The notes: generated by a model not told the origin, from the letters alone. Shown: positions 49,666 to 61,250, counted from the stretch's first letter. The stretch: 64,000 bases of DNA from Prorocentrum cordatum (GCA_963575745.1 CAUYUJ010014603.1:276037-340036); one strand, 5' to 3'. Translations and numbers: made by a program.

Positions 49666-50479
49666 ATGACGAGGAGCAAAAGAGGAATGAGCTGAGGAGA
49701 AGGGGAGGAACCCGGCTCATCCTCATACCCCATTTCTTCATTCTCCGCCTCACCCTCCTCCTCCGTTGGGAAGCGACGATTAGCGTGACCCCCATCCAGA
49801 TCATGCTAACCCACCCCGTGGCGATGCTAAACTTAGGTCTCAAGAAACCATATTCACGCTCAAATCGACCCAACGTGTGAATGCTCAGCGGGTCCAATGA
49901 GGTCGTGCTCAGTGCGTACAAGCGTTCCGGAGATACTCGCTACATGTGTCTTCTCGACCGTATGCGCAACGACCGCTTCACGCACCAGCCAGACCTGTCA
50001 CCGCGCGCCCGACACCGAATTGACGCGCGCGAGCGAAACACTACTCCCTCCGATAATGAACAACGCGAGCGCGTACAGCTTCACCAATGCGTGCGTCCCA
50101 ATACTGCTCTGTTCAGAGTTGTCCATGCGCGCGCTGCATCGCAAAGCGACCAGCGGAGACGCAAGAGCCGAGGAGGGAGAAGGAGGGGGAGAAGGAGACC
50201 GAGGACGACACGAGCGAGCAGCACGAAGACGAGGACGAGAAGGATGGGGAGGAGAAGGACGACGACCCCGACGGCGTGGAGGAATTGAGTTGAGAAGGGG
50301 AGGATGTCGAGGAACCAAGGATGGGAAAGAGGGCGGGGAGGGAAACGAGGAGGTGCAGGACTTGAATTTTCATGCCTCCGACGCGGACGCCGTCGGATAC
50401 GGGGGTCGACCATGCCGCAGGCTCGATTTTTCCAAGATTGCGCTCGGAGCTGCCCGGAAGGCCAGGAGGGCCCCCTCCC

Positions 50480-51330
50480 AGGAACCAGACGGACCCTCCC
50501 AGGGCCACAGATGGGACGCACAGACACACACACACACAGATACCAGACGCGCGCGTCCGACCCCGAGCATATAGTATACAAATCTTGCAGTAGATCGTCT
50601 CCCGAGCGGTACAGCCAGAGAGCGCCCACCACGACGCATGTACTAGCAGATTTCTCGGTGCGCGCGTCGCCCCCTGGGGGGGGGCGACGCACACATAGTC
50701 CCCCAGTCAGTGCTTGCACTGCAGGGGTCCTAGCGGATATTGAAAAATTGGTGAAAACTTCCCGCCGATTTGGGTGGCTGGCTGTGGGTTCCCGGGTTCC
50801 CCGTTTCGGGTTCCCGGTTTCCCGGGTTATTGATTCTGGACCGATGTCGGTGGGTTCCGGGTTCCCAGGTTCCTGGGTTCCCGGTCGATCTCTTGATCGA
50901 TCTCTTGATCGATCACATGTCAAGCCTCCCACTGACTGGGGCTCTCCTCCGGTGTGAGTATTCGTATGGTGGGGTGCCGCCGAGCAGGCCATAAAGTGCG
51001 GCCGCTTCCTGCGGCAGGACCTCGGCCAAAGTCGACTACACGCAAGAGTGACCCTGGGTAAGAGTGCCCTTTGGTGCGCGACTTCTTGGGGGCCGCGGGG
51101 AGACCAGACCTGGGCGCGCAAGCCGCTGCTACCGCTTCGTTTTCAGCCATCGGAGGGCCGTGCCAACACCAAAGGTCACTCCGGCGAAAGGTCACTCTTA
51201 CGTCTAGTCGACGAAGGGAGTCCACTGCGACGAACCCGGGGCCCCGACCTGACGCCCATGTGACGTCGGGGACGCTCCCCGGGCCCCGAAGGGGAGCCCG
51301 AGGCGAACAGACCACCAGGGCACCACGGCG
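50480..51330 (-). CDS. unrecognised protein, exons around family K and J elements
   Basis: Minus-strand segments: about 51330-51212 (ending RSGPRVRRSGLP), 51031-50943 (LAEVLPQEAAALYGLLGGTP, PYEYSHRRR) and 50698-50480 (LCVRRPPPGGDARTEKSAST, CVVVGALWLYRSGDDLLQDL, YTICSGSDARVW). The first join is in frame when family J is removed with one CTT(T/C)G. The second is in frame when family K is removed to give AGG AGA|CTA TGT. The upstream exon side is GC-rich with three open frames and is split again by a family D element. No domain recognised. Continuation 5' of 51330 and 3' of 50480 is unresolved. Confidence 0.45.
50699..50942 (+). mobile_element. family K TIR element
   Basis: CCCCCAGTCAGTGCTTGCAC ... 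CCTCCCACTGACTGGGG. TIR around CCCAGTCAGTG. The interior has GGGTTCCCGGGTTCC repeats and GATCGATCTCTTGATCGATC. The inverted homologue is nested in the KH intron. Confidence 0.8.
51032..51211. mobile_element. family J TIR element
   Basis: TCGACTACACGCAAGAGTGA then AGAGTGCCCTTTGGTG (51032-51076) faces CACCAAAGGTCACT then AAAGGTCACTCTTACGTCTA GTCGA (51167-51211). A 45-bp TIR, 180 bp overall. The flanks on the minus strand are CTTCG (51212-51216) and CTTTG (51027-51031), a 5-bp near-repeat. Confidence 0.85.
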
Positions 51331-51357
51331 ACGGGCAGCCAAGGCAGCACCGCCGGG

Positions 51358-51757
51358 TGAGCGTTTTTTTTTTTTTTTTGTTTCGGCGCTTCGACACTGG
51401 GCGGGAGGGGGGGGGACCCTGACCTTCCAGGAGGGCTAAAAAATAGCACGCGACTGAAAAACCTATCCCTGAGCTATTCAGTGTCTTGGTTTTCGGCTGT
51501 TTCGTTTCGTTTTTTAGGTTTTTAGGCCTCCCGTGCTAAAAAATGGCTCTCGGGAAGGTCAGGGGAGGGGGGGGAGGCCTGGCTCTGGATCTCTGCGCAA
51601 TGCGGCTGTTTGCAGCAAGGTGCGTCCTGTGGGGGGGAGACCCCACCCGCCTGAAACAGGCGCCAACAAAACAGCGAAGGTCTGCTGCATGGGGGGGGCG
51701 GGCGGGCAGGGAGGGGCGCGAGGGCCCGCGCTGATCGGCAAAACAAGTAGTAAAAAA
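51358..51757. mobile_element. family D element interrupted by family A
   Basis: GAGCGTTTTTTTTTTTTTTT, GGCGCTTCGACACTGGGCGG and a G-tract, then a complete family A element (51417-51564), then the rest of family D: GGCTCTGGATCTCTGCGC, CCCACCCGCCTGAAACAGGC and GCCCGCGCTGATCGGCAAAA. The nesting shows family A moved after family D. Confidence 0.85.
51417..51564 (+). mobile_element. family A TIR element nested in family D
   Basis: CCCTGACCTTCCAGGAGGGC ... TCTCGGGAAGGTCAGGG. Nearly identical to the copy in the HAD intron (35219-35367), with only a handful of differences in 148 bp, so both are likely young. Confidence 0.92.
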
Positions 51758-51759
51758 AC

Positions 51760-51957
51760 GCCGACCTGCCTGGAGCCGGCGGATCCCGTGAGCCGCGGCT
51801 GAAAGTGCCATTTGGCTCCGAAGGCCGGAGGCCGGCCTGAATTGCTGCAGGCAGCCCAACCCGGCTCCACCGAGAGGCACTCTCCTCGAGGCGCGTCCGA
51901 TCCTGGCGAGATGCAACAACAGGACAAGGGGGCTCGGTGAACAGAGATGGCGAACAC
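51760..51957 (-). CDS. possible exon, unrecognised
   Basis: The minus frame reads SPSLFTEPPCPVVASRQDRT, RLEESASRWSRVGLPAAIQA and GLRPSEPNGTFSRGSRDPPA, ending at the family D element. It may belong to the same gene as 50480-51330, but the frame across family D cannot be fixed because several frames remain open. Confidence 0.3.
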
Positions 51958-52114
51958 ATCTAGACATCCGAGAATGTTCCTGGAGAGTTGTTCACCCTAG
52001 CCAGCGGGAGACAGTGGGGTGAATAACTGTCCGGAGTGGTCCTCAGAGGCCAACAGTATTCACCATGTTTTGTTCGCCCTCCTGTCTGATGCATCGACGC
52101 GCGTCGTTGATTTT

Positions 52115-52237
52115 CTACGGGAGATGGTATGGCTGCTTGTCCCCACCCCCAACGGCCTTGAGGGCGGCCTCCGTAATGTCGCCCCCAGCGGCAGCCTTCG
52201 CGCGCGCCAGGAAGGAAACGAATGAGAAGAGGGTTCC
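52115..52237 (-). CDS. possible 3'-terminal exon
   Basis: The minus frame reads GTLFSFVSFLARAKAAAGGD, ITEAALKAVGGGDKQPYHLP, then TAG at 52115-52117. Composition is protein-like, and the other frames are less so. The upstream boundary is an in-frame stop near 52237, so a splice acceptor must lie between. Function unknown. Confidence 0.35.
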   Translation of the reverse strand, partial: GTLFSFVSFLARAKAAAGGDITEAALKAVGGGDKQPYHLP

Positions 52238-52579
52238 ATTCTTCCTCTAGTCCCTTCGTCCCCGATCCAGCCATCCTCCCACAAGCGATATTCTACACAC
52301 GCACTCGAGAAAAACAGCTCGACTTCCATCCCCCTCCCCCCGAGAAGAGCGTCCTCATCCACCTCCTCTTTCTTATTCTTCTTCCTCCTCCTCATCCTGC
52401 ACCTCCTCCACCCCAATCCTGTTCCCTCACTTCCTCCCTCTCATCCTCGTCGCCCTCCTCCAACTTCTCCAACTCCCCCTATCATCCATCATCCTCCTTC
52501 ATGCTCCCCATGACCATCCTCTTGCACCCTCCTCCGACATCCTCCTCACTGTCGGTCCTCCTCCTTCTCATGATCATAG

Positions 52580-52591
52580 TTCATCATCAAC

Positions 52592-52642
<51 letters not shown>

Positions 52643-53095
52643 AGCAGCATCAGCATCATCAGCATCATCATCAGCATTATCATCAGCAGCGCAGCATCAC
52701 CACCACCATCATCAGCATCACCACCATCAACATCAGCATCATCACCACCATCATCATCAGCACCATCAGCATCATCATCCTCACCAGCATCATCATCATA
52801 CTCATCCTCAGCATCATCCTCATCCTCATCTTCAGCATCGTCATCATCGTCATCACCATCGTCATCGTCATCATCATCACCCTTATCACAGTCATCATTA
52901 GTATCAGCATCGTCAGTATCATCATCATCAGCAGCATCATCATCAGCAAAATCAGCCTCAGCATCATCATCAACTCATCAGCATCATCACGATAACCATC
53001 ATCATCACCAGCAGCATCATCATCGTCATCATCACCATCACCATCAACATCATCACCATAATCATCGTCATCGTCATCATCAGCATCAGCATCAA

Positions 53096-53144
<49 letters not shown>

Positions 53145-53987
53145 TGCATCATCCGCTGCATAATCATCGGCAGCATTATCATCATCCTCGTCAGCATCAG
53201 CAGCATCAGCATCGTCATCGTCATCAGCATCATCATCAGCATCATCATCAACGCCATCAACCTTATCAGCATCATCATCAACATCATTATAAACATAGCC
53301 GTCACCATTACAATCATCACCACCGTCACCCTCATCCTCCCCATCATCATCGTAGTCAGCATCGTCATCATCGTCACCACCAGCAGCATCATCACCAGCA
53401 GCATCAACAAAACATCATCGTCAGCATCATCATCATCATCAGCATCATCATCGCCATCATCATCACCACCGTCGTCGTCGTCGTCGTCATCAATATCCTC
53501 ATCATCCTTATCCTCCTCCTCCTCGTCATCATCATCGTCATCACCACCGTCGTCGTCGTCGTTATTGTCATCAGCGTCGCCACAGACATCGTCGTCCTAA
53601 TCGTCAGCATCAGCAGCAGCATCTTCACCACCACCACCACCACCACCACCACCACCACCTCCACCATCATCATCACCACAAGCAGCATAGGCATCATCAT
53701 CGTCGTCGGCATCAGCATCAGCGTCAGCATCACCGTCATCATCATACTACGACTACTACGACGTATAATAACAACAAGTGTAATACACGGTCTCCTACTC
53801 ATCGTGATCATCATCAACATCATTACCACCACCAGCATCATCATCAACACCACAGCCATCATCGTGTCAGCAGGATCATTGTCATCGTCATCGTCATCGC
53901 CATCATCAGCATTATCGTCATCATCAGCAGCATCATCACCTGCATCATCAGCATTGCTAACACTATCATCATCATCATCATCATCAT

Positions 53988-54058
<71 letters not shown>
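52580..54058 (+). repeat. (CAT)n-type array, ~1.5 kb
   Basis: CATCAT/CATCAG/CATCAC triplets throughout, with GTC-rich patches at 53470 and 53560 and a perfect CAT stretch at 53965-54057. The longest array in the window. Confidence 0.98.
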
Positions 54059-54059
<1 letters not shown>

Positions 54060-54533
54060 CCTTCACCTCCACCTCCACCTCTATCCCTGCCCTTTTCTCC
54101 GTCCCCATGCCTCCACTTCATCCCCCTCCAACGTCCCCCTCAACTTCCTCCCCCTCCAACGCCCCCCTCCCCCCCACTCGCCCCCGCCCCCGCGATCTCC
54201 TGCATGGCCCAGTCGGCCACCTCCACATCGGGGGCCTGCGTCGGTTTCGGCGCGGGCTGGCCTCGGGGCATGCGCGAGGAGGGGGGGGAGGAGAGGGGGG
54301 GGGGGGAGGAGAGGGAGGCACAGCAGTCGCGAAGCGAGTGGAGGAGGAAGAGGGAGGGGAGGAGGCGGAGGGGAAGGGGGAGGGAGCTGGAGGGAAGGAG
54401 GAAAGATCACTAGGAAGTGCGGCAGGAGGCAGGACAAAAGGAACTCTTACGGCAGCGGAGGAAGAGGAGCCGTGAAGACAGACACGCGCTCGGTTCATTT
54501 CTGCGCATACCGCGGCAATACAGCCCTGCGGGA

Positions 54534-55028
54534 TCAAATACTGTGCAAATGAATGTTGGATGGCAAGGCGCAAGGTGAGTCAAATGTACGGGTCAGAGAA
54601 GCACTGCCTCCATTCAAAGTCAAATGCAGCTTGGGCTTGGGACAGGATGCCACTAGCGCTGCGCTTGCATGACATCGCAGTGCCTCGATGAGTTCGACAT
54701 CTTTGTACTCGCCCAGTCGTGCCAGCTCGTGACTCTCGGGGGAGGAGAGGGAGAGGGGGGATCTGTCGCCTCGCCTCATTTCCTCAGGGTGTTGTCCGTA
54801 GCGAGCAGGAGTCCAATACCCATACCTGGAAACGCGTCTCCAGGTCTCGAACAACCTTCAGGATCAGGTATGGTGCAGGCGTTGGCATGCTGTGCACCCA
54901 CCCAGACCATCAAGGTCAGCTTACTCTGACATGGGTTTGGGGAACACGGTTTGAATCGATCCCTGCTCGGCTCGCAACGCACCCTTTCCCTCGCTGGTCC
55001 AGCAAATACGCTCGCCAATGTTTGTCAT
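54534..55028 (-). CDS. unrecognised protein, three exons with GT-AG introns
   Basis: Exons 55028-54925, 54889-54826 and 54734-54534 (stop at the end) give 122 residues from the ATG at 55028: MTNIGERICWTSEGKGALRA, EQGSIQTVFPKPMSD, then MPTPAPYLILKVVRDLETRF Q, then SHELARLGEYKDVELIEALR. Introns are 35 nt (GTAAGC...CACAG) and 91 nt (GTATGG...CCGAG). Exon 2 completes phase exactly. An Asp/Glu-rich frame continues upstream of the ATG into a TCC array, so the true start could be farther out. An alternative 50-nt GA-AG intron (54733-54782) gives a different exon 2. No domain recognised. Confidence 0.55.
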
Positions 55029-55164
55029 GGTGCGTCGATGTATTTGCTGCGTGTAGATCGTCAGGGCCAAACCCCCCTTCTCCCCTCCTTCGTCCTCACC
55101 CGTCTCCGCATCTTTCATTTCCTCCTCTATGTACTTCTCCTCCTCTATATCCTGCTTCTCCTCC

Positions 55165-55230
55165 ATCTCCATATCCTCCTCCTCCTCCTCCTCCTCCTCC
55201 TCCTCCTCCTCCTCCTCCTCCTCCTCCTCC
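55165..55230 (+). repeat. (CTC)n array
   Basis: About 65 bp of CTC triplets upstream of the 54.5-55.0 kb gene. It reads as poly-Glu on the minus strand in frame with that gene. Confidence 0.9.
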
Positions 55231-55682
55231 CCGCCCGTCATAACGCCTCGGCCTCCATCTCCGTTCTCTCGCCACCCACCCTCTTCCCCCATGAGCCCAT
55301 CGCGATAACGCCCGTGACCGTCCCTGCCCCCCCCCTCTCCCCTACTGGTTACGTCACGACTCGCGCCAAATGGCGCCCGTGCGCCCGTGCGCAATGTCAC
55401 CATCCCCAAATGGCGCCCGTGCGCATTCTGTCACTGGTCCCCTTCCCCCACAGTCACGCCCGTTATCTCCAGGGGATGAACAAATCGTCTATATCTCGCC
55501 CCCCCTTTCTTCTTCGGTCCCTCCTTCGTCTGGCCTCCCCCCACTGATCATCCCCCTCACTGACACGCCCTCCCCACCCCTCAGAAAGACTTAGGATTGC
55601 GCACAGACAGCCCTCCCAAGCAGTCGAGGCTGGCCTCAGCACGCCCCTCGAACAGTCTGGGGGTGTCTCAACACCTCAACAC

Positions 55683-55834
55683 TGAAGGGGCCCCAGGACA
55701 CACAAATAAATACACACAAATAAAAATATCCCCAATATTTTCCCATATTTTCTGGGTTTCTGTCTTCCCCCCCCACTTCCCATATTTTCTGGGAATCGCC
55801 GATTAATTGTGTCTATGTTTTTGTTTCCCTCCTG
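55683..55834 (+). mobile_element. family F element
   Basis: TGAAGGGGCCCCAGGACACA, CAAATAAATACACACAAATA, TTTTCCCATATTTTCTGGG and TCGCCGATTAATTGTGTC ... GTTTCCCTCCTGA. Flanks CAACAC / TAACAC. It sits inside a larger inverted repeat (GGGTGTCTCAACACC / GGTGTTGAGACCGCC, 55660-55910). Confidence 0.85.
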
Positions 55835-55943
55835 AATAACACTGGGGCGCGGGAGGCGCTCCTGGGGCGCCGCCGGAAGCTGCGCCAGGGTGTTGAGACC
55901 GCCCCGGGCTACTCGGTGGCCTGTTTACGCGGGCGATAATTGA

Positions 55944-56268
55944 TCACCGTACCGAGCCTCGAAATTTCATTCCCGAATCCCAGGCGCAAGTCATTCCCAA
56001 ATCCTCCTCAATGATCTTGCGCGAATCGGCATCTACTAAAAATGCCTCAGGGATGCTGCCATGGTACGGTGCATGAATCTAGTCTGCGGACTGTTGAGGC
56101 CAGCCAGGACTACCTGGAGGAGGCTGTGTTCGCAAGCCGAAAACTGAGGGTCGGCTAAGAATACACCACCCCCACTGGGGTCATAGAAACTGACAGTAAT
56201 TGGGTCATCGTTTCGAAGACCCAAAGTAACATCCGCTCCAGGCGTCCAAGGGAGCCCCTGGATGAGCC
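55944..56268 (-). CDS. unrecognised protein, two exons with a 35-nt GT-AG intron
   Basis: The 5' exon (about 56268-56114) reads QGLPWTPGADVTLGLRNDDP, ITVSFYDPSGGGVFLADPQF, SACEHSLLQ. The 3' exon (56078-55944) reads IHAPYHGSIPEAFLVDADSR, KIIEEDLGMTCAWDSGMKFR GSVR, then TGA. The intron 56079-56113 is GTAGTC...ACTAG, and the join is phase 0. If the intron is not removed the frame ends 12 codons later. Both exons are strongly protein-like. The start lies upstream of what I can place. Function not recognised. Confidence 0.6.
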
Positions 56269-56759
56269 CTGGGAGAGACCCGACGACGCCCCGCGCCCTC
56301 CTCCCGCCCTTCCCTGCCCTCCCTCTACCTTCCCTCCCTCCCTCGCTTGCCCTCCCCTGCAACTTCTTGGGATGTCTGCGGGCCCGCCTGGAATGGCGTC
56401 CCGAAAATGCCGGCCAACGCGATCTAGTTATTGTGGTGCCGCGGGGGTGGGGTATAATTTGTGCAACGAAAAAACATGCTCATGTACCCCACCCACGAAT
56501 ATACTCCACCCGCAGAAGGACAAGTTCGAAGGCGGCGCGGACGCTGGAGGCCCGTCGGGGACTGCTCCGCCTGGAGAGCCCAGGTACTCCGAACTTTCCA
56601 GGAAAGACGGGGAAGAACGAACGAAATATTTGTCCTCATTTTACGCGATGCACTCCCGTCCCCGCTCCCCGCTCCGGGCTCCAAGAGGGCGCTGGGCAAC
56701 GAGGGCAACGGCAGGCCTGTCGCGCCGTCGGCGCCGGCCCCGTCCGCCTCCTCGCGAGG

Positions 56760-56799
56760 GGGCCTCCACGAAGACGCCGCCGCCGACGACGACGACGAG

Positions 56800-56832
<33 letters not shown>

Positions 56833-56880
56833 TGCGGCGACGGCGACGACGGCAGCGGCGGGGCGCGCGCGCGAGGGCGC
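56760..56880 (+). repeat. (CGA/CGG)n array
   Basis: GACGACGACGAGG then GGCGGCGGCTGCGGCGAC triplets over about 110 bp. A plus-strand frame leads into it from 56461, but I cannot support a gene. Confidence 0.85.
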
Positions 56881-57059
56881 TGTCGTGTCCGCGATGATGC
56901 GGGGGGTGGGCGAGGAGAACTTTGGGTTGGGGACCGGCTCAGGTAGGAAAAAAATCTACCGAGTCGGCGATACATCGCCGATAGCTCGGCACTGGTCCCC
57001 CGATAGCGAATCCGCACGCAGGTTTGGGCCATCGAACCCTATCGGCGATCACTCGGCAA

Positions 57060-58455
57060 GTAGGGGTGTGGCGCATGTATTTTGTACAATCTATGTGGTG
57101 CACCCTACGTGGTGCACTCTACTTTGACTGTCTTGATGCTGTCCTCTCTACTGCTCGTGCAAACATCCCACCCTCCCACCCGCAACTTGGTTGCAAGACC
57201 TCTTAAGACCGTGGCGATAGGTACCAAATGGCACTTGGCAACGACAGCGACGCCGACGACGACAGCGACGACGACGCCGCCGACGACGACTACGACGACA
57301 CCGACGACGACGACGCCGACTTCGACGACGACGACGGCAACGACGACGACGACGACGATGCCGCCGACGAAATAGGAGGGACGACGACGAACCGCCGATG
57401 ACGCCGACGACGGACGACGACGACGACGAGGGAGGAAAAAGGACGACCACGGCGACAACGACGACGGAAACGACGACGACGCCAAAGAGGACGACGACGG
57501 CGACGACGAGGAAAGACAGGCTGATCACGCCGACGACGATGACGGCGTTTTCGCGTCGGCGATGAAGGTTTTCAAAGGAATTCGAAATGCGCGCGCGGCA
57601 GACGCGCGAGTGGCTCGCATGGTATTATTTGACACGGACCGTGCCACCCCAGCACGCGCGCATGGGCGTTCGAACTATTTCGACATGCACGCGCGCGAAA
57701 CCCGTAGCATTTCACGCACATGTTGAAAAACGTATGGTTCTCGTCAGAATTCGCAAGAGCGCGCGCGCACGTTTTTTTTATAATCCGTGTTGCGAAACCA
57801 TGTGTTTTCCAATGTTTGCTGGGACAGCCAATTTTTGAATTCCTTTCGAAACCGATGGTTTTTGAAGAATTTCGGCATGCGCGCGCGACGACGCGCGAGC
57901 GCGCACTTCGTCTCATTTGTTGCAAGGGACTTTCGCGACGGCACGCGCGCGCAAAGGCGTTCGAACGAGTTCGGAATGCTCGCGCAAAGCCTGTTTGGTA
58001 GCACGGGATTAACAATTTTGAAACCCGTATGTTTTATAATATGCATATATGTATAACGATAAATTCAGGAACGACCACGTTCTGTGTTTGAAAATCCGTG
58101 TTGCGAAACCCTGTGTTTTAATATGTTTCTTGGGTACTCGATTTTGAAATCCTTCCGAAGCCGAGAGCTGTTGAATGATGTCGGCACGCGCGCACGACAA
58201 CGCCCGCGTGCGCATGTCGTCCTATTTGTTTTCAAAGGACACTTGGAAACTTATGACGTTTTATAAAAGAGTGCGCGCATAGTATGTTTTGCAAAGGATG
58301 GCGGGGGGGGGGGCGATACCAGCCCCCTTTGGGATAATGTAGTGTAGTCAAATGGACGATGGAGCAGAATCATATGGAAATTTCAATACGAACAGGGGGA
58401 TCGTTAAGTCTGGGGGGGGGGGCTTATTTTTCTTTATGGAGGAAAATATATGTGG
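57060..58455. repeat. higher-order repeat unit 1
   Basis: Order: TATGTGGTGCACCCTACGTG motif; CGTGCAAACATCCCACCCTC, CCACCCGCAACTTGGTTGCA; a CGA/ACG array (57240-57540); then two ~300-bp modules with GCGAAACCATGTGTTTTCC (57793) and GCGAAACCCTGTGTTTTAA (58106), each followed by TTTCGGCATGCGCGCGCGAC-type palindromic stretches; then GATGGCGGGGGGG and a short AT-rich end. Confidence 0.8.
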
Positions 58456-59845
58456 TGAAACATATGTTATGCAACCGACGTTATGCAACCTGTGTGGCGC
58501 AATCTACGTGATTCAACATACGTGGTGCAATTGACCCTAACCCACGAATTGACACATCCCACGTTCTTGCAAACATCCCACACACCCATCAACAATTTGG
58601 ATTGCAAAACCCACGCGGCGGCGATTGCGATGCATGCTTTGCGTTGGCTGGTGCATCTCTGCGGCCACGCCAAGCTAGGCACGTGCCCGTAGCGGCCAAC
58701 TAGTTTGGCGCGACCGATGCGGCCGCGGTGGCGCTGACCGCTGGGCACATCCCAACGGGCACTTCACTGCGAGTCTGCGACTAGACCGGGCGCTGTATCA
58801 TGGCAATGTCGACAACGGTTGACACGATGATAATAGTAGCGACGATGGTGACGATGACGAAAGAGCGGCCAGTGCGGGCGCCAGTGCTGATCACGCCGAC
58901 GACGATGACGGCGCCCCCGCGTCGAAGATGAAGGTTTTGGAAGGAGTTCGACATGCGCGCGCGGCCGATGCGCGAGTGGCCCGCATGGTATTATTTGACA
59001 CGGGTCGTGCCCCCCAGCACGCGCGCAAGGGCGTGCGAATGATGTCGGCATGCGGCGTGAGGGGCCCTTTTTGGCAGAATTCCATAAAATGCTGAAAAAA
59101 AACAATGGTTTCCGCAAGATTCCGCAAGATCGCGAGCGCACGCTTTCTTGACAACTGATGTTGCGAAACCATATGTTTTGCATGTTTTTTTGGACCGTCG
59201 GTTTTGACATCGCTACGAAACCGGAGGTTTTTGCCGGATTTCGGCACGCGTACGCGACAACGCGCGCGCGTGCACTTCGTCAATTTGTTTGCGAAGGGTT
59301 CTCGCGACGGCACGCGCGCAAGGGCGTTCGACCGATTTCGACATGCGCGCGCGAAGCCCTTTTGGTAGCATGCTCCAATCAGGAAGAAAAACCTATGGTT
59401 CTCATTCGCCAGAACGCGCGCAAAAAAAACTTGCTAAAACAAAAAATCCGTGTTGCGACACCATGTACTTTCGCATTTGCTTTGGACACTCAATTTTGAT
59501 ATCCTTACGAGACCGAAAATTGTTTATAAGGATTCGGGCATGCGCGCGCGACGACGCGCGCGCGTGCACGTCGTCCCACTTTTGGCAAGGGAGACTTGAA
59601 CACTCATGATTTGTGAAAAACGAGTGCGCGTGCATAGATTTCTGTTGCAGAGGATGGCGGGGGGGGCGAGATCGGCCCCCTGGGATTGTGCAAATTCTGA
59701 TTTAGGAGGGACGATTAAATTTAAGTATACAATCATATTTAGATCATAATTGGCATGGGCAAAACCATATTGAATTACATTCCGAAATGGGGAGGAGGAA
59801 ATCCTGGGGTGGGGAGTACGAGTTGATTGCCTTCTTCGAAAGCAG
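58456..59845. repeat. higher-order repeat unit 2
   Basis: Same order as unit 1 with most of the CGA array lost: TACGTGGTGCAATTGACCC; TTGCAAACATCCCACACACC; CTGATCACGCCGACGACGAT; modules at 59162 and 59454; GATGGCGGGGGGGGCGAGAT at 59653. Confidence 0.8.
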
Positions 59846-60302
59846 AATGTGGTGCAATCTACGTGGTGCAACTCATTTGCTCAACTTGTAGCTGTCCTCT
59901 CCACTGTTCGTGCAAACATCCCACCCTCCCACCCGCAACTTGGTCGCAAGACCTCTGAAGACCGTGACGGTGGGTACCAAGTGGCACTTGGCAACGACAC
60001 CGACGCCGACGACGACAGCGACAACGACGACGACGACGCCGACAACGACTACGACGACGTCTCCAACGACTTCGACGACGACAACGACGACGACAACACC
60101 ACCGACGACGACGACGATGACGCCGACGCTGACGACGACGACGATGACAACGCCGACGACGACGACGCCGCCGACGAAGACGACGACGACGGCGACGACG
60201 AAGACGACGACGACGACGACGTCGCCGACAAAGGCGACGACGACGACGAGGGAGGAGGGAGGACGACGACGGCGACGACGACAACGACGAGGGAGGAGGG
60301 AA

Positions 60303-60346
<44 letters not shown>

Positions 60347-61250
60347 CGACGAAATAGGAGGGACAACGACGAAACGCCGACGAAGACGACGAGGGAGGAA
60401 GGACGACCACGGCGAGAACGACGACGGAAACGACGACGACGACGCCAAGACGACGACGACGACGACGAGGAAAGACAGAGGACGATGACGGCGACGACGA
60501 CGACGACGACGTCGAGGAGGAGGGAGCACGGCGACGACGACGACGACGACGCAAGAGCGCGCGCGAACGCTTTTGTTGAAAATCCGTATTGCGAAACCTT
60601 GTGTTTTGTATGTTTTTTGGACACACGATTTTAACATCCTTCCGAAACCGAAGGTTTTCGAAGGATTTCGGCATGCGCGCGCGACGACGCGCGCGTCTGC
60701 AGTTTGTCCCGTTTTTGCAAGGGATTCTCGCGACGGCACGGGCGCAAGGGCGTTCGAATGAATTCGACATGCGCGCGCGAGGCCCGTTTGGTAGTTCTTT
60801 TTTAAAACATTGAAAAACCTATGGTTTTCTTAAGACTACGCGAGAGCGCGCGTAAGCTTTTTTAGGAAATCAGTGCTGCGAAACCATGTGTTTTTGTATG
60901 TGTTTTGGGAACTCGATTTTGAAATCCTCCTGAAACCGAAGGTTCTTGAGGGATTTCGGCATGCGCGCGCGACGACGCGCGCGTGTGCATTTCGTCTTAT
61001 TTGTTGCAAAGGGGTTCTGAAAACTTATGATTTTTGATAAACGAGAATGCGCGGATAGTATTTGTTGCAGAGGATGGCGGGGGGGAGTGATACCGGTTTG
61101 GCTGGGATAATACGAACTCATACTTAGGATGAAAATGTGTGTAGAATAAAAATGAAATTACAATACCCCAAGGGGGATCGTTAACTCTGGGGGGGTGAGT
61201 CTATTCTTCTTTTAGAAAGGAGAATTAATGCTGCGCCATCTATGTTGTGC
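59846..61250. repeat. higher-order repeat unit 3
   Basis: ATCTACGTGGTGCAACTCAT; CGTGCAAACATCCCACCCTC, CCACCCGCAACTTGGTCGCA; a CGA array (59997-60555); modules at 60591 and 60878; GATGGCGGGGGGGAGTGATA at 61072. Closest to unit 1. Confidence 0.8.

Noticed and set aside
51417-51564. Family A as a tRNA-like or SINE element
   Set aside because: The ends are terminal inverted repeats. There is no A/B-box arrangement, no tRNA fold and no 3' tail.
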